From assembly GCA_021851465.1 (NCBI GenBank), contig JAJZDL010000071.1, forward strand, positions 1-11,873: 11,873 nucleotides of DNA, read 5' to 3'. This document shows positions 1 to 8,179 of this stretch, in pieces. The DNA is from Acidobacteriota bacterium (GTDB lineage Bacteria; Acidobacteriota; Terriglobia; Terriglobales; Acidobacteriaceae). A model generated the notes under the pieces. The model searched no databases, was not told where the DNA came from, and saw only the letters and a program-made list of their open reading frames with translations. The position numbers and the translations under genes were made by a program. The number at the start of each line of letters is the position of its first letter. Position 1 is the first letter of the stretch.

Positions 1-327
<327 letters not shown>

Positions 328-493
328 CATAGAATTTACTCTGCGCAGTGACGCAATCGTAAGATAATGTCCACTGTTCTGGAGTTCATTCAACACAAGC
401 CCTGTAGTTATACCTTGATGTTGGAATATAGCAAGACGTCTAATCCCAATCTATTCAGTTATGAGAGATCGCGTGAGCGAGATTTCGACAATT
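328..493 (+). other. 23S-5S internal transcribed spacer
   Basis: This 165-bp spacer is AT-richer than the rest of the window, and I see no tRNA in it. A small hairpin with stem TCGC/GCGA and a GTGA (GNRA-type) tetraloop lies at 469-480, just before 5S. It may be part of an RNase processing signal, but that is inference. The open frame through 367-582 crosses the spacer and 5S and has no protein-like features. Confidence 0.7.
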
Positions 494-611
<118 letters not shown>

Positions 612-620
612 TAATTCAGA

Positions 621-648
621 AGCCCCACCCTAACTGGGTGGGGCTTTT
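621..648 (+). terminator. Intrinsic terminator of the rRNA operon
   Basis: A perfect 10-bp stem, AGCCCCACCC (621-630) with GGGTGGGGCT (636-645), has a 5-nt TAACT loop and is followed by a T-run (TTTT, 645-648). It sits ten bases after 5S. The convergent aldo/keto reductase gene on the - strand ends at 666. The same hairpin could therefore also stop transcription from that side, although the - strand downstream sequence has no clear U-tract. Confidence 0.93.
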
Positions 649-665
649 CGTTTGATGGATCCTTC

Positions 666-1682
666 TTACCCGAGCCAGTTCGGATTGCGGGCCGTGCCGT
701 CCACGCGCGAGGTTGTTTTGAACGGCTCGTACTGGCCGGTCATTGCGGCGTCGCGGGTGCGCGCCAGCAGCGCCGCCATCTCCGTCTGCGACATCGGCTT
801 GAAGTCCTTCACCGCCGCGAAGGCCTGGTCCAGAATCTGCGTGGAGTCGATGCCGGCGATCACGACGGAGACCTGCTGCGAGAGCGCATACTGCAGCGCC
901 TCGATCGCAGTGACCGTCTTGCTCTGCAGGATGCCGCGCCCGCCCAGCGTCTTCATGGCAAGCACGCCGATGCCCTGCGCGTTGGCCACGGGAACCACCA
1001 GTTTCACGAACGAGCGGAAGTGCGCATCCATCACATTGATCGGCATCTGCGCCGTGTCGAAGTGGAAGTTGTGCTGCTGCGCGACCTCGATCATGCGCAG
1101 GTGGACGGCAGGGTCCTTATGGCCGGTGAAGCCGATATAGCGCAGCTTGCCCGCCTGCCTGGCCGCGAGCGCCGCCTCGATTGCGCCGCCCGCGGCGAAG
1201 ATGCGGTCGGGGTCCTCCATGCGGATGATCTCGTGGAACTGCACCAAGTCGATGGTCTCCACCTGGAGCCGGGCCAGCGACTGTTCCAATTGCTGCTGGT
1301 ACGACTGCTTGGTGCGTCCGTCGATCTTTGTCATCAACAGGACCTTGTTGCGGTAGCCATCTTTCAGTGCGTCGCCCATGCGCGACTCGCTGGCTCCGTT
1401 GTTGTAGTCCCAACTGTTGTCCATGAAGTTGATGCCGCGGTCGATGGCAGAGCGGATCAGGCGCACGCTCTCGGCGGGGTCGGACTGCACGCCGATGTGG
1501 TAGCCGCCCAGGCCGATGGCGGAGACCTTCTCCCCGGTGCGCCCCAGTTGGCGGTACTGCATCTCCGCGGTGGATGCCGCTGCACCCGCCGCGCCGCTCT
1601 GCGCCTGTCCCAGCAGATTCGATGTTGTAGCCGCAGCCACTCCGGCCACGGCCGCCGCCTTGAGGAACTCTCTACGCTGCAT
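666..1682 (-). CDS. Tat-exported aldo/keto reductase
   Basis: The product is a 338-aa oxidoreductase of the aldo/keto reductase superfamily, which uses NAD(P)H to reduce carbonyls; the substrate cannot be told from sequence. Residues 1-28 form a twin-arginine signal (MQRREFLK followed by an Ala-rich stretch), so a folded, cofactor-loaded enzyme is predicted to be exported. The catalytic tetrad is visible: D88 and Y93 (FMDNSWDY), K119 (LMTKID) and H150 (VQFHE), spaced as in the family. GLGGYHIG (57-64) is the usual first strand and loop. I chose the ATG at 1682 because AGGAGA lies about 5 nt before it and it begins the Tat motif. The frame stays open to 1997, but that extension is Arg/Pro/Leu-rich and not protein-like. 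The gene is separated from ccmF by 354 bp holding a palindromic operator candidate, so it probably has its own promoter. It ends 18 bp from the rRNA terminator. Confidence 0.93.
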   Translation of the reverse strand: MQRREFLKAAAVAGVAAATTSNLLGQAQSGAAGAAASTAEMQYRQLGRTGEKVSAIGLGGYHIGVQSDPAESVRLIRSAIDRGINFMDNSWDYNNGASESRMGDALKDGYRNKVLLMTKIDGRTKQSYQQQLEQSLARLQVETIDLVQFHEIIRMEDPDRIFAAGGAIEAALAARQAGKLRYIGFTGHKDPAVHLRMIEVAQQHNFHFDTAQMPINVMDAHFRSFVKLVVPVANAQGIGVLAMKTLGGRGILQSKTVTAIEALQYALSQQVSVVIAGIDSTQILDQAFAAVKDFKPMSQTEMAALLARTRDAAMTGQYEPFKTTSRVDGTARNPNWLG

Positions 1683-2036
1683 GTCGTTCTCCTGTGCAAG
1701 TGAAGGATGCAATCGGGCCGGAGGGCATGGCGGAGGCGCGCGGCAGCATGCCCGGAAAGATTGAGCACAGTCTACACCTGTAGCATGAAGACCCGCACCA
1801 TCGAGACTGAACGACCGAGGCGCTCTCCGACGGATTTTACGATGCAGGAAGCTGAACCGGAGATGCAGAAAGCAGGAGCGAAGGGGCGGCCGATCGCGCT
1901 GAAGCGGCCGAAGAGGCAGCCCTTGTACGAGACCTCGCCGGAATCGAGTGGGCTGATAAGCGGCCGTACCAAGCGACACTATTGCAACTGTTCCCATTGC
2001 AGCCAGAACAGCGAGCAGAGTTGTGGGCCGAGCGGG
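1683..2036. other. Intergenic region between ccmF and the aldo/keto reductase gene
   Basis: This 354-bp region has no gene I can support. It lies downstream of ccmF and upstream of the reductase, both read on the - strand, so it should hold the 3' end of the ccmF transcript and the reductase promoter. The one clear structure is the dyad at 1772-1783. I see no convincing hairpin plus T-run after ccmF and no strong -35/-10 pair. Short frames here on both strands (for example 1772-1972 on - and 1707-2264 on +, the latter running into ccmF) lack ribosome sites and recognisable sequence. Confidence 0.6.
1772..1783. promoter_or_regulatory. BlaI/MecI/CopY-type operator candidate (CTAC-ACCT-GTAG)
   Basis: CTACACCTGTAG is an inverted repeat with TACA and TGTA half-sites separated by two bases, matching the TACANNTGTA core known for BlaI/MecI and CopY winged-helix repressors. 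It lies about 90 bp upstream of the reductase start codon, a natural promoter position. No BlaI-family gene is in the window, so the regulator is unknown. A 10-bp pattern with eight fixed bases can arise by chance in a window of this size (about 0.2 expected), so its intergenic position is the main support. Confidence 0.42.
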
Positions 2037-4088
2037 TCAGCGCGAACAGGCTGCCGTTTCCACCAGGAGGAGTTCTTCAGCAGCAATTCCAGTACCGCCT
2101 GCAAGCACTGCGCCATGGCTGGGCGTGAGCGCAACCAGGGTGCCAACGAGGACGAATCCGACGCCAATCCATATCCACAGGACGAGCGGGTTCAGGAACG
2201 CTTTGATCACAGCCAGCCCGCTGTCCTGGTCCTGCCCCTCATAGACGACGTACAGGTCCCATAGCGGCGTGGAGTGGTTGGCAACCACCGTTTGCAGGTT
2301 CTGGCTGTTCGGATAGAGGCGCGCCTCCGGGGTGAGCTGAAACTGCTGTCTGCCGTTGCGATCGACGTCGATGAGAATGTCTCCCGCAATGTAGTTGTTG
2401 TTGGTGCTCTGCATCTCCTTCGCGACGGCCAGACGGTAGGGGCCGAGATCCATGCTCTGTCCGACGCCGAGCTCTCTCTCGATGCTGCGGTCGAAGGCCG
2501 ATCCGGCGAAGCCGATAAACATCAGCACCATGCCGAAGTGAACGATGAATGCGCCGTAGCGTCGCGTGTTGCCACGGGCAGAGTGGAGCATGGAAGCGGC
2601 CAGGTTTCCGCCGGTCTGCTGCTGGACCAGGAGCGCCCCGCGCACCGCTTCGCCGACGATGGCGGCGAGGACGAAGGCGGAGATTGAGAAGCAGAGGAGT
2701 GCATAGAGGTCGCCCTGATTTGCCCAGGGATGGATGCCGCACGCGACCAGAACCACCGCGGTCAGCGCGCCGACCATTGTTGGCGCCGCGAAGTTCTTGC
2801 GCATCCTCCGCGCCGAAGTGCTGCGGCCGGAGAGCAGCGGCGCGGTCCCGGTGAGCAGAAGCAGGACGAGTCCGATGGGCACGACGACGCGGTTGTAGAA
2901 CGGGGCCTCGACGGTAATCTTATTGCCCACCGCAAACTGGGAGAAGACGGGCAGCATCGTCCCAAAAAAGACGGCGACGCAGGCCGCCAGCAGCACAAGG
3001 AGATTGAAGAGGAAGCTGGACTCACGCGAGACGAGCGATTCAATCTTGTGCTCGGTCGCCAGATGGTCGCGCCGCACTGCGTAGGTGGCCGCGCATACCA
3101 GCAGTACAATCGCCAGAAAGCTCCAGAACCAGGTGCCGATCGAAGAGGCCCCAAAGGCATGGACCGAACTGACGATGCCGGAGCGGGTAAGCAGCGTGCC
3201 GAAGATGCAGAGCAGAAAGGTGGTGAAGATGAGCCAGATGTTCCAGACCTTCATCATCCCGCGCTTCTGTTGCATGATGGTTGCGTGCAGGAAGGCCGTA
3301 CCGGTAAGCCAGGGCAGCAGCGAGGCGTTCTCCACGGGGTCCCACCCCCAGTAGCCTCCCCAGCCAAGCACTGCGTAGGCCCAATGCATCCCGAGGACGA
3401 CTCCGGCAGTGAGAAAGAGCCATGCCACCACCGCCCAGCGCCGGGTGATGGGCAGCCACGCATCGACCGAGGCGCGCATTATCAGCGCGCCGAGGGCGAA
3501 GGCGAACGGCACGCTGAAGCCCACATAGCCGAGATAGAGCAGCGGTGGATGAATGACCATCTCGGGATACTGCAGCAGGGGATTCATGCCGAAGCCGTCG
3601 GCGGCGACCGCGCCTGCCACGCGGGCGAAGGGAAGCGCCTCGAAGTTGAGCAGAAGAAGAAAGAAGACCTCGACGCCGGCAAGAATGGTCGAGGCATAGG
3701 CGGTCAGCCGGACGCTGGCCGTATGCCGTACACGAACGATGAGGCTGAAGCCCGAGAGCAGCCAGGCCCAGAGCAGCAGCGATCCCTCCTGGCCGGACCA
3801 GAGCGCGGCGAACTTGTACGCCGCGGGCAGCGCGCGGCTGGATTCGTTGAGGACATAGGAGAAGGCGAAGTCGTTGGCGAAGATCGCCCACAACAGCGCA
3901 AAGACCGCAGCGGAGACTGCGACGAAGCCCAGGATTCCAGCGCGGCGCGCTCCGTTGGAGAGGCCCTCCGGAGAGATGCGTCCTCGACGCCCGGTCGAGA
4001 TCTGGCGCAACGCAACCGCACCCACGACGAGATTGCAGAGCGCGAGCATCAGTGCAAGCAGAAGCGCGGAGCTACCCAACAGGAACAT
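2037..4088 (-). CDS. ccmF: Cytochrome c heme lyase subunit CcmF
   Basis: This 683-aa polytopic membrane protein is the core of the System I cytochrome c synthetase, which attaches heme to apocytochrome CXXCH motifs at the periplasmic face. The heme-handling WWD domain is intact at about 242-260, with GWGGYWGWDPVENASLLPW. The four conserved histidines of the family are present: H180 (in HPPLLYLGY), H268 (LHAT), H310 (SVHAFG) and H517 (IVHFG), in the same order as H173, H261, H303 and H491 of E. coli CcmF. Residues from about 530 to 640 form the periplasmic soluble part, followed by a last membrane segment. The length is close to the usual 640-680 aa. The ATG at 4088 is preceded by TGGAAG about 5 nt upstream and starts a hydrophobic helix. 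No ccmA, B, C, E, G or H is adjacent. The gene sits 122 bp behind the exporter operon with a CRP-like palindrome in the gap. Confidence 0.95.
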   Translation of the reverse strand: MFLLGSSALLLALMLALCNLVVGAVALRQISTGRRGRISPEGLSNGARRAGILGFVAVSAAVFALLWAIFANDFAFSYVLNESSRALPAAYKFAALWSGQEGSLLLWAWLLSGFSLIVRVRHTASVRLTAYASTILAGVEVFFLLLLNFEALPFARVAGAVAADGFGMNPLLQYPEMVIHPPLLYLGYVGFSVPFAFALGALIMRASVDAWLPITRRWAVVAWLFLTAGVVLGMHWAYAVLGWGGYWGWDPVENASLLPWLTGTAFLHATIMQQKRGMMKVWNIWLIFTTFLLCIFGTLLTRSGIVSSVHAFGASSIGTWFWSFLAIVLLVCAATYAVRRDHLATEHKIESLVSRESSFLFNLLVLLAACVAVFFGTMLPVFSQFAVGNKITVEAPFYNRVVVPIGLVLLLLTGTAPLLSGRSTSARRMRKNFAAPTMVGALTAVVLVACGIHPWANQGDLYALLCFSISAFVLAAIVGEAVRGALLVQQQTGGNLAASMLHSARGNTRRYGAFIVHFGMVLMFIGFAGSAFDRSIERELGVGQSMDLGPYRLAVAKEMQSTNNNYIAGDILIDVDRNGRQQFQLTPEARLYPNSQNLQTVVANHSTPLWDLYVVYEGQDQDSGLAVIKAFLNPLVLWIWIGVGFVLVGTLVALTPSHGAVLAGGTGIAAEELLLVETAACSR

Positions 4089-4123
4089 AGGCTTCCAATC
4101 TCATCTTTATCGATGCGCTGCAA

Positions 4124-4152
4124 CTTATAAAATCGGCGACTCTCGCAGAATA
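4124..4152 (-). promoter_or_regulatory. Candidate -10 elements of the ccmF promoter
   Basis: Two -10-like hexamers on the - strand lie between the CRP-type palindrome and ccmF: TATTCT (4152-4147) and TATAAG (4129-4124). Neither has a good -35 at 17 bp, as is common at activator-dependent promoters. A start site about 7 nt past the first would put the palindrome centre near -42 (class II spacing). A start past the second would put it near -65 (close to class I spacing). I cannot choose between them from sequence. Confidence 0.28.
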
Positions 4153-4174
4153 GTAGCCAAGCAGGCGAGGGCGC

Positions 4175-4190
4175 TGTGACTGTGCTCACA
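4175..4190. promoter_or_regulatory. CRP-type binding site (TGTGA-N6-TCACA)
   Basis: TGTGACTGTGCTCACA matches the E. coli CRP consensus half-sites TGTGA and TCACA exactly, with the exact 6-bp spacer; the dyad extends to GCTGTGA/TCACAGC (4173-4192). It lies in the 121-bp gap between the ybhR stop and ccmF, centred about 94 bp upstream of the ccmF ATG. A CRP/FNR-family activator controlling ccmF is the natural reading. The same sequence could fold as a 7-bp RNA hairpin 18-38 nt after the ybhR stop, but no T-run follows, so an intrinsic terminator is unlikely. Confidence 0.55.
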
Positions 4191-4210
4191 GCACGCAAAG
4201 AGTTCCCCGC

Positions 4211-5329
4211 TCAGGAGAGGCGGCTGCGGAAGAGCCGGCCAGCCACGATCATGCTGACGGTACCAATCAACGCGAGCGGCCAGTACTGCGGCCAGAAGAG
4301 CGAGGCGCTGCCACCTTCGAGAAAGCTGCCGCGCAGGATGATGAGGAAGTAGCGCAGCGGATCGAGCAGCGTGATGTACTGGACGGCGCGCGGCATGTTT
4401 GCAATCGGCGTGGCAAAGCCGGAGAGAACGATCGCCGGAACCATGAAGAGAAAGACGCCCAGAAGACCCTGCTGCTGGGTAACGGCGAGCGACGAGATCA
4501 TCAGCCCGATGCCGACCGTCGCAAGCAGGAAGCAGAAGAAGCCCAGATAAAGCCCAGGAAAACTGCCTGTGAATGGGACGTGGAACCAGAAGATGGCGAC
4601 CAGAACAATAAACGTCCCTTCGACAATGCCCACCAGGAATCCGGGCAGGGCCTTGCCGAGAAGAATCTCCGTCGGGTTCATGGGAGTGACTAGAAGCTGG
4701 TCGAAGGTCCCCATCTCGCGTTCGCGCGCAACCGAGAGGCCGGTCGTCAGCAGGCTTACCAGAAGCGTAAGGATGCCGCAGATTCCCGGCACGATGAACC
4801 ACTGCGAGTCGAGGTTGGGATTGAACCATGCGCGATCCAGCAGCACCGTCGAGGGTGGACTGGCCCCGTGCGCTGCAAGCTGCTCTTCGTTGAATGTGGC
4901 CACGATGGACTGCGCGTAGCCGCTCGCAAGGCCAGCGGTGTTGGAGTCTCTGCCGTCGAGAACAAGCTGGATGTGCGTGGCCTTTCCACGCTCCAGATCG
5001 GAGGTGAAGGTGGGGCCGATGTCGATGGCCATCAACGCGGACTTGTCGTCGATGGCCTGCTGCAGGCCGTTCTGGTCGGGCACGACGCGCAGCAGGTCGA
5101 AGGTGGGAGAGCCGGAGAAGCGCGCGATCAGGTCCCGCGAGAGCTGCCCCTGGTCCTGGTTGTAGACGACGAAGGGAACGTGCTTCAACTCGAAGGTCGC
5201 CGCATAGCCGAAGACGAGCAGTTGAATGATCGGCGGGCCGATGAGGACGGCCCTGCTGGCCGCGTCGCGCAACAGGGAGAGCAGCTCCTTGCGGGCGAGC
5301 GCGAAGACGCGTTGCAGGACCAGGCGCAT
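4211..5329 (-). CDS. ybhR: ABC-2 type exporter permease, YbhR-like
   Basis: This 372-aa permease is the second membrane subunit of the YbhFSR-type multidrug exporter in the inner membrane. Layout: one transmembrane helix at about 26-45, a large extracytoplasmic domain to about 170, then a block of five helices to the C-terminus. The family-typical AREREMGTFDQLLVTP (201-216) follows the second helix and contacts the ATPase. WFNPNLDSQWFIVPG (168-182) and LISSLAVTQQQ also match E. coli YbhR. I start it at the ATG at 5329, which begins MRLVLQRVFALARKELL as in homologues. The frame extends to 5383 but would then overlap ybhS by 55 nt. The stop of ybhS and this start overlap as TGATG, so translation is probably coupled. 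It is the last gene of the exporter operon, and no clear terminator follows. Confidence 0.93.
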   Translation of the reverse strand: MRLVLQRVFALARKELLSLLRDAASRAVLIGPPIIQLLVFGYAATFELKHVPFVVYNQDQGQLSRDLIARFSGSPTFDLLRVVPDQNGLQQAIDDKSALMAIDIGPTFTSDLERGKATHIQLVLDGRDSNTAGLASGYAQSIVATFNEEQLAAHGASPPSTVLLDRAWFNPNLDSQWFIVPGICGILTLLVSLLTTGLSVAREREMGTFDQLLVTPMNPTEILLGKALPGFLVGIVEGTFIVLVAIFWFHVPFTGSFPGLYLGFFCFLLATVGIGLMISSLAVTQQQGLLGVFLFMVPAIVLSGFATPIANMPRAVQYITLLDPLRYFLIILRGSFLEGGSASLFWPQYWPLALIGTVSMIVAGRLFRSRLS

Positions 5330-6444
5330 CAATCCAACCTCTTGTGAAAGCGCAGCAGGGCGATCCCTTGAAAGACCACGCAAAGAATGGCCAGTCCGAA
5401 GACGTTAGGCAGGATGACCGAACGGATGTCGCCGGCCAGAAACGAGCTTTGCAGAAGGGCCACAAAGTAGCGAGCTGCGACGATGTGCGTCAGGAGTTGA
5501 ATGATCGTCGGCATGGAACGGATGTCGAACAGAAAACCGGAGAGGATGAAGGCAGGCAGAAAGGTGGCGATGATGGCCACCATCGCGGCGACAAACTGGC
5601 TGCGCGCAAGCACCGAAATCACCAACCCCATGCCCAGCGCCGTGAGCAGAAAGAGCGCCGCCGTGGCGAAGAGAACGAGCAGCGAGCCACGCAGAGGAAC
5701 GTCGAAGAGGAAGACGGCCATTGCGGTGGACATCGCCATTCCGCCCATTCCCATGACGAAGTAGGGGACGAGCTTGCCCAGTAGAATCTCCGTTCGGGTG
5801 ACGGGCGTGACCATGATGCCTTCCATGGTTCCGCGTTCCCACTCGCGCGCGACCACCAGTGCCGTCAGCAACGCGCCGATCAGCGTCATGATAATCGCGA
5901 TGAGGCCGGGGACAAGATAGTCGCGGCTGCGCAGCGATGGATTGAACCAGACCCGCGTGTCCGCGACAACGGGCATGGACAGGCGCGCGCCGGTGCGGGT
6001 CGCCTCCTGCTGCTGCCAGAGCAGCCATGTGCCGGTCACATAATTTTCAATCAGGCGCGCCTGATTGGCGTCCACGCCGTTGACGGTGAGATGAATCGGA
6101 GCGCTTCCTGCGCTGTAGGAGAGGCGCGTAAAGTCGCTGCGCAGCCAGAGGATGGCGTCGGCATCTCCGCGCAGCATTGCCTTCTCGGCGGAGGCCTGAT
6201 CGGGATACAGCGTCGGGCTGAACCACGCCGAACGTTCGAGTTCTGCCAGGAATGACGCGGTGATCTGCGTGGGATGATCGACGACCTCAGCGACGTGGAT
6301 GTTGCGCGCGTCCAGCGAGACGCCGTAGCCGAAGATCAACAGCAGGACGAGTGGCAGCACGAAGGCGATGGCTATGCTGGAGGGATCGCGCACGATCTCG
6401 TACACTTCCTTACGCATGAGGCCGGTGAGGCGCATGCGCTTCAT
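5329..6444 (-). CDS. ybhS: ABC-2 type exporter permease, YbhS-like
   Basis: This 371-aa permease is the partner of YbhR; the two should form a heterodimeric channel in the inner membrane. EVYEIVRDPSS (14-24) precedes the first helix (about 24-42). An extracytoplasmic domain follows to about 170, then five helices to the end. AREWERGTMEGIMVTP (199-214) is the cytoplasmic coupling motif. AARYFVALLQSSFLAGDI (323-340) and the C-terminal KRLD are as in E. coli YbhS. The start ATG at 6444 overlaps the ybhF stop in an ATGA arrangement, and its own stop overlaps the ybhR start. Assignment as S rather than R rests on both gene order and these motifs. The transported substrate is not known from sequence; E. 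coli YbhFSR has been linked to drug export. Confidence 0.93.
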   Translation of the reverse strand: MKRMRLTGLMRKEVYEIVRDPSSIAIAFVLPLVLLLIFGYGVSLDARNIHVAEVVDHPTQITASFLAELERSAWFSPTLYPDQASAEKAMLRGDADAILWLRSDFTRLSYSAGSAPIHLTVNGVDANQARLIENYVTGTWLLWQQQEATRTGARLSMPVVADTRVWFNPSLRSRDYLVPGLIAIIMTLIGALLTALVVAREWERGTMEGIMVTPVTRTEILLGKLVPYFVMGMGGMAMSTAMAVFLFDVPLRGSLLVLFATAALFLLTALGMGLVISVLARSQFVAAMVAIIATFLPAFILSGFLFDIRSMPTIIQLLTHIVAARYFVALLQSSFLAGDIRSVILPNVFGLAILCVVFQGIALLRFHKRLD

Positions 6445-8177
6445 GACGCCCTCCTGCTGGCCTGCTCGTGTTCTTCAATCAGCGCGATGAAGGCGTCTTC
6501 CATGCTGGGGTTGGGCAGCTCTGGGCGGCGCACCTTGGCCTTGATCTCCGTCGGCGTTCCCTGTGCGAGGACCTCGCCCAGCGACATCAGCACCAGATGG
6601 TCGCAGTACTCCGCCTCCTCCATGAAGTGCGTGGTCACAAGGCAGGTCGTACCGCCCTGGGCCAGTGCATTCACGCGTGCCCAGAACTCGCGCCGCGCCA
6701 GCGGATCGACGCCCGAGGTCGGCTCATCGAGAAAGAGAATCTCCGGCCCGTGCATCAGCGCGCAGGCCAGTGCGAGGCGCTGCTTGTATCCCAGCGGTAG
6801 GCTGCCCGCATTCATTCCCGCATACTCCTTCAGCTCCATCTCTTCCAGCGCCCAGGCGATGCGGTCTCGCCTGTGTTGATTGCGCAAGCCGTAGGCGGAG
6901 GCGAAGAACGAGAGGTTCTGCTGCACGCTCAGAGGCCCGTACAAAGAGAACTTCTGCGAGACATAGCCGATGCGCGCGCGCGCCTCGGCCGTCGCCGTGC
7001 GCAGATCGACGCCGGCGACGCGCAGCGTTCCAGAGGAGGAGGGAAGCAGGCCGCAGAGCATTCGGAAGGTCGTCGATTTGCCCGCGCCGTTGGCCCCCAG
7101 CAGGCCGAAGATCTCTCCCTTGCGCACGGAGAAGGCGACATCTTTTACCGCGGCGAAATCGCCGAAGTAGCGGAAGAGGTCCTTCACCTCGACGACCGGT
7201 GCATCGTCGTCGTGCGTGGCCCCTCTCTGCGCCGGCAAAGCGATGGAGTGGCGCTGCGTGCGGCTGAAGAGAAGGCTGACGAAGGCGTCCTCCAGCCGCG
7301 TTGCAACTGGCTTTGGCGTTGCATAGCCGGCGAGCTTTTCCGGCAGCGTGGGCGGCGCAGGTTTGTCCATCACGATGCGCAGCCCATCGCCCTGAATGAC
7401 GGTGTCGATCACGCCCGGCAGCTGTGCGACGCCGGCCTGCAGATTGCGCGCCACCGCATCAATCTCTTCCAGAACGAATGCGTGGCCTTGCAATGGCGCG
7501 GCGAGCTGCGCCGGATTGCCCTGCGCCAGAATCTCTCCCTCGTGCAGCAGAAGGACGTGGTCGCAGCGCTCGGCCTCATCCATGTACGCCGTGCTCAGCA
7601 GAACAGTCACGTTCCGGCTGGCGACCTGTTGCTGGATGATGCTCCACAGCTCGCGCCGCGAGATGGGATCGACGCCCACGCTGGCCTCGTCCAACAGAAG
7701 CAACTGCGGCGAATGGACGAGCGTGCAGGCCAGCCCGAGCTTCTGCTTCATGCCGCCGGAGAGCTTTCCGGCCAGCCGCTTGCGAAACGGGCCGAGCGCC
7801 GTCATGGTCAGCAGCTCGTTGAAGCGGCCCTCGCGCGCGGCGTGCGCGATGCCGTGCAGGCTGGCGAACAGATCGAGGTTCTCCTCCACCGTGAGGTCTT
7901 CATACAGTCCGAAGCGTTGCGGCATGTAGCCGATCCGGTTTTGCAGCGCGAGGGCCTCCTTCGGCACTGCACGATCGAGCACGCGAATCTCTCCGGAGCA
8001 CGGCGTCAGAATCCCCGCGAGAAGGCGCAGCAGCGTGGTCTTGCCCGCGCCATCCGGGCCGATGAGGGCCGTCATGCTCCCGAGAGGAAGTTGCAGCGAG
8101 ATGTTTTTGAGCGCGTCTCTGCGGCCTGTTCCTTTGCCGAAGGACTTGCTCAGGTCGTTGACGGCGATTGCGTCCAT
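6441..8177 (-). CDS. ybhF: Tandem ABC transporter ATPase, YbhF-like
   Basis: This 578-aa cytoplasmic protein has two nucleotide-binding domains in one chain and powers YbhS/YbhR. NBD1: Walker A GPDGAGKTT (40-48), Q87, signature LSGGM (139-143), Walker B with D163/E164. NBD2: Walker A GANGAGKST (361-369), signature LPLGY (460-464), Walker B D484/E485, switch H517. In NBD1 the switch histidine is replaced by A197 (STAYMDEAE). Pairing NBD2 Walker A with the NBD1 signature gives one normal ATP site; the other site is degenerate. E. coli YbhF shows the same asymmetry (Ser at the switch position, LPLG signature), so this is a family trait. The chosen start, ATG 8177 (MDAIAVNDLSKSF), lies two bases after the ybhG stop; the open frame up to 8489 runs across ybhG and is not protein-like. 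The stop overlaps ybhS as ATGA. Confidence 0.95.
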   Translation of the reverse strand: MDAIAVNDLSKSFGKGTGRRDALKNISLQLPLGSMTALIGPDGAGKTTLLRLLAGILTPCSGEIRVLDRAVPKEALALQNRIGYMPQRFGLYEDLTVEENLDLFASLHGIAHAAREGRFNELLTMTALGPFRKRLAGKLSGGMKQKLGLACTLVHSPQLLLLDEASVGVDPISRRELWSIIQQQVASRNVTVLLSTAYMDEAERCDHVLLLHEGEILAQGNPAQLAAPLQGHAFVLEEIDAVARNLQAGVAQLPGVIDTVIQGDGLRIVMDKPAPPTLPEKLAGYATPKPVATRLEDAFVSLLFSRTQRHSIALPAQRGATHDDDAPVVEVKDLFRYFGDFAAVKDVAFSVRKGEIFGLLGANGAGKSTTFRMLCGLLPSSSGTLRVAGVDLRTATAEARARIGYVSQKFSLYGPLSVQQNLSFFASAYGLRNQHRRDRIAWALEEMELKEYAGMNAGSLPLGYKQRLALACALMHGPEILFLDEPTSGVDPLARREFWARVNALAQGGTTCLVTTHFMEEAEYCDHLVLMSLGEVLAQGTPTEIKAKVRRPELPNPSMEDAFIALIEEHEQASRRAS

Positions 8178-8179
8178 GG

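Noticed and set aside
1683..1997. 105-residue N-terminal extension of the aldo/keto reductase frame
   Set aside because: The extension is Arg/Pro/Leu-rich and precedes a perfect Tat signal with its own ribosome site, so the shorter start is right.
1707..2264. 185-codon + strand frame with several Cys and Lys/Arg residues spanning the ccmF-reductase gap
   Set aside because: It runs into the antisense of ccmF, has no ribosome site at its ATG codons, and shows no recognisable domain.
2730..4130. 466-codon open frame on the + strand opposite ccmF
   Set aside because: It is a GC-driven antisense shadow. The product is Arg/Gly/Glu-rich with no domain, no ribosome site, and full overlap with a clear ccmF.
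4173..4192. The hairpin after ybhR as an intrinsic terminator
   Set aside because: The stem is only 7 bp and no T-run follows on the - strand; the exact CRP half-sites are a better explanation.
6441..8177. Missing switch histidine (A197) and LPLGY signature in YbhF read as signs of a defective ATPase
   Set aside because: E. coli YbhF has the same asymmetry, so this is a family property and one composite ATP site remains canonical.
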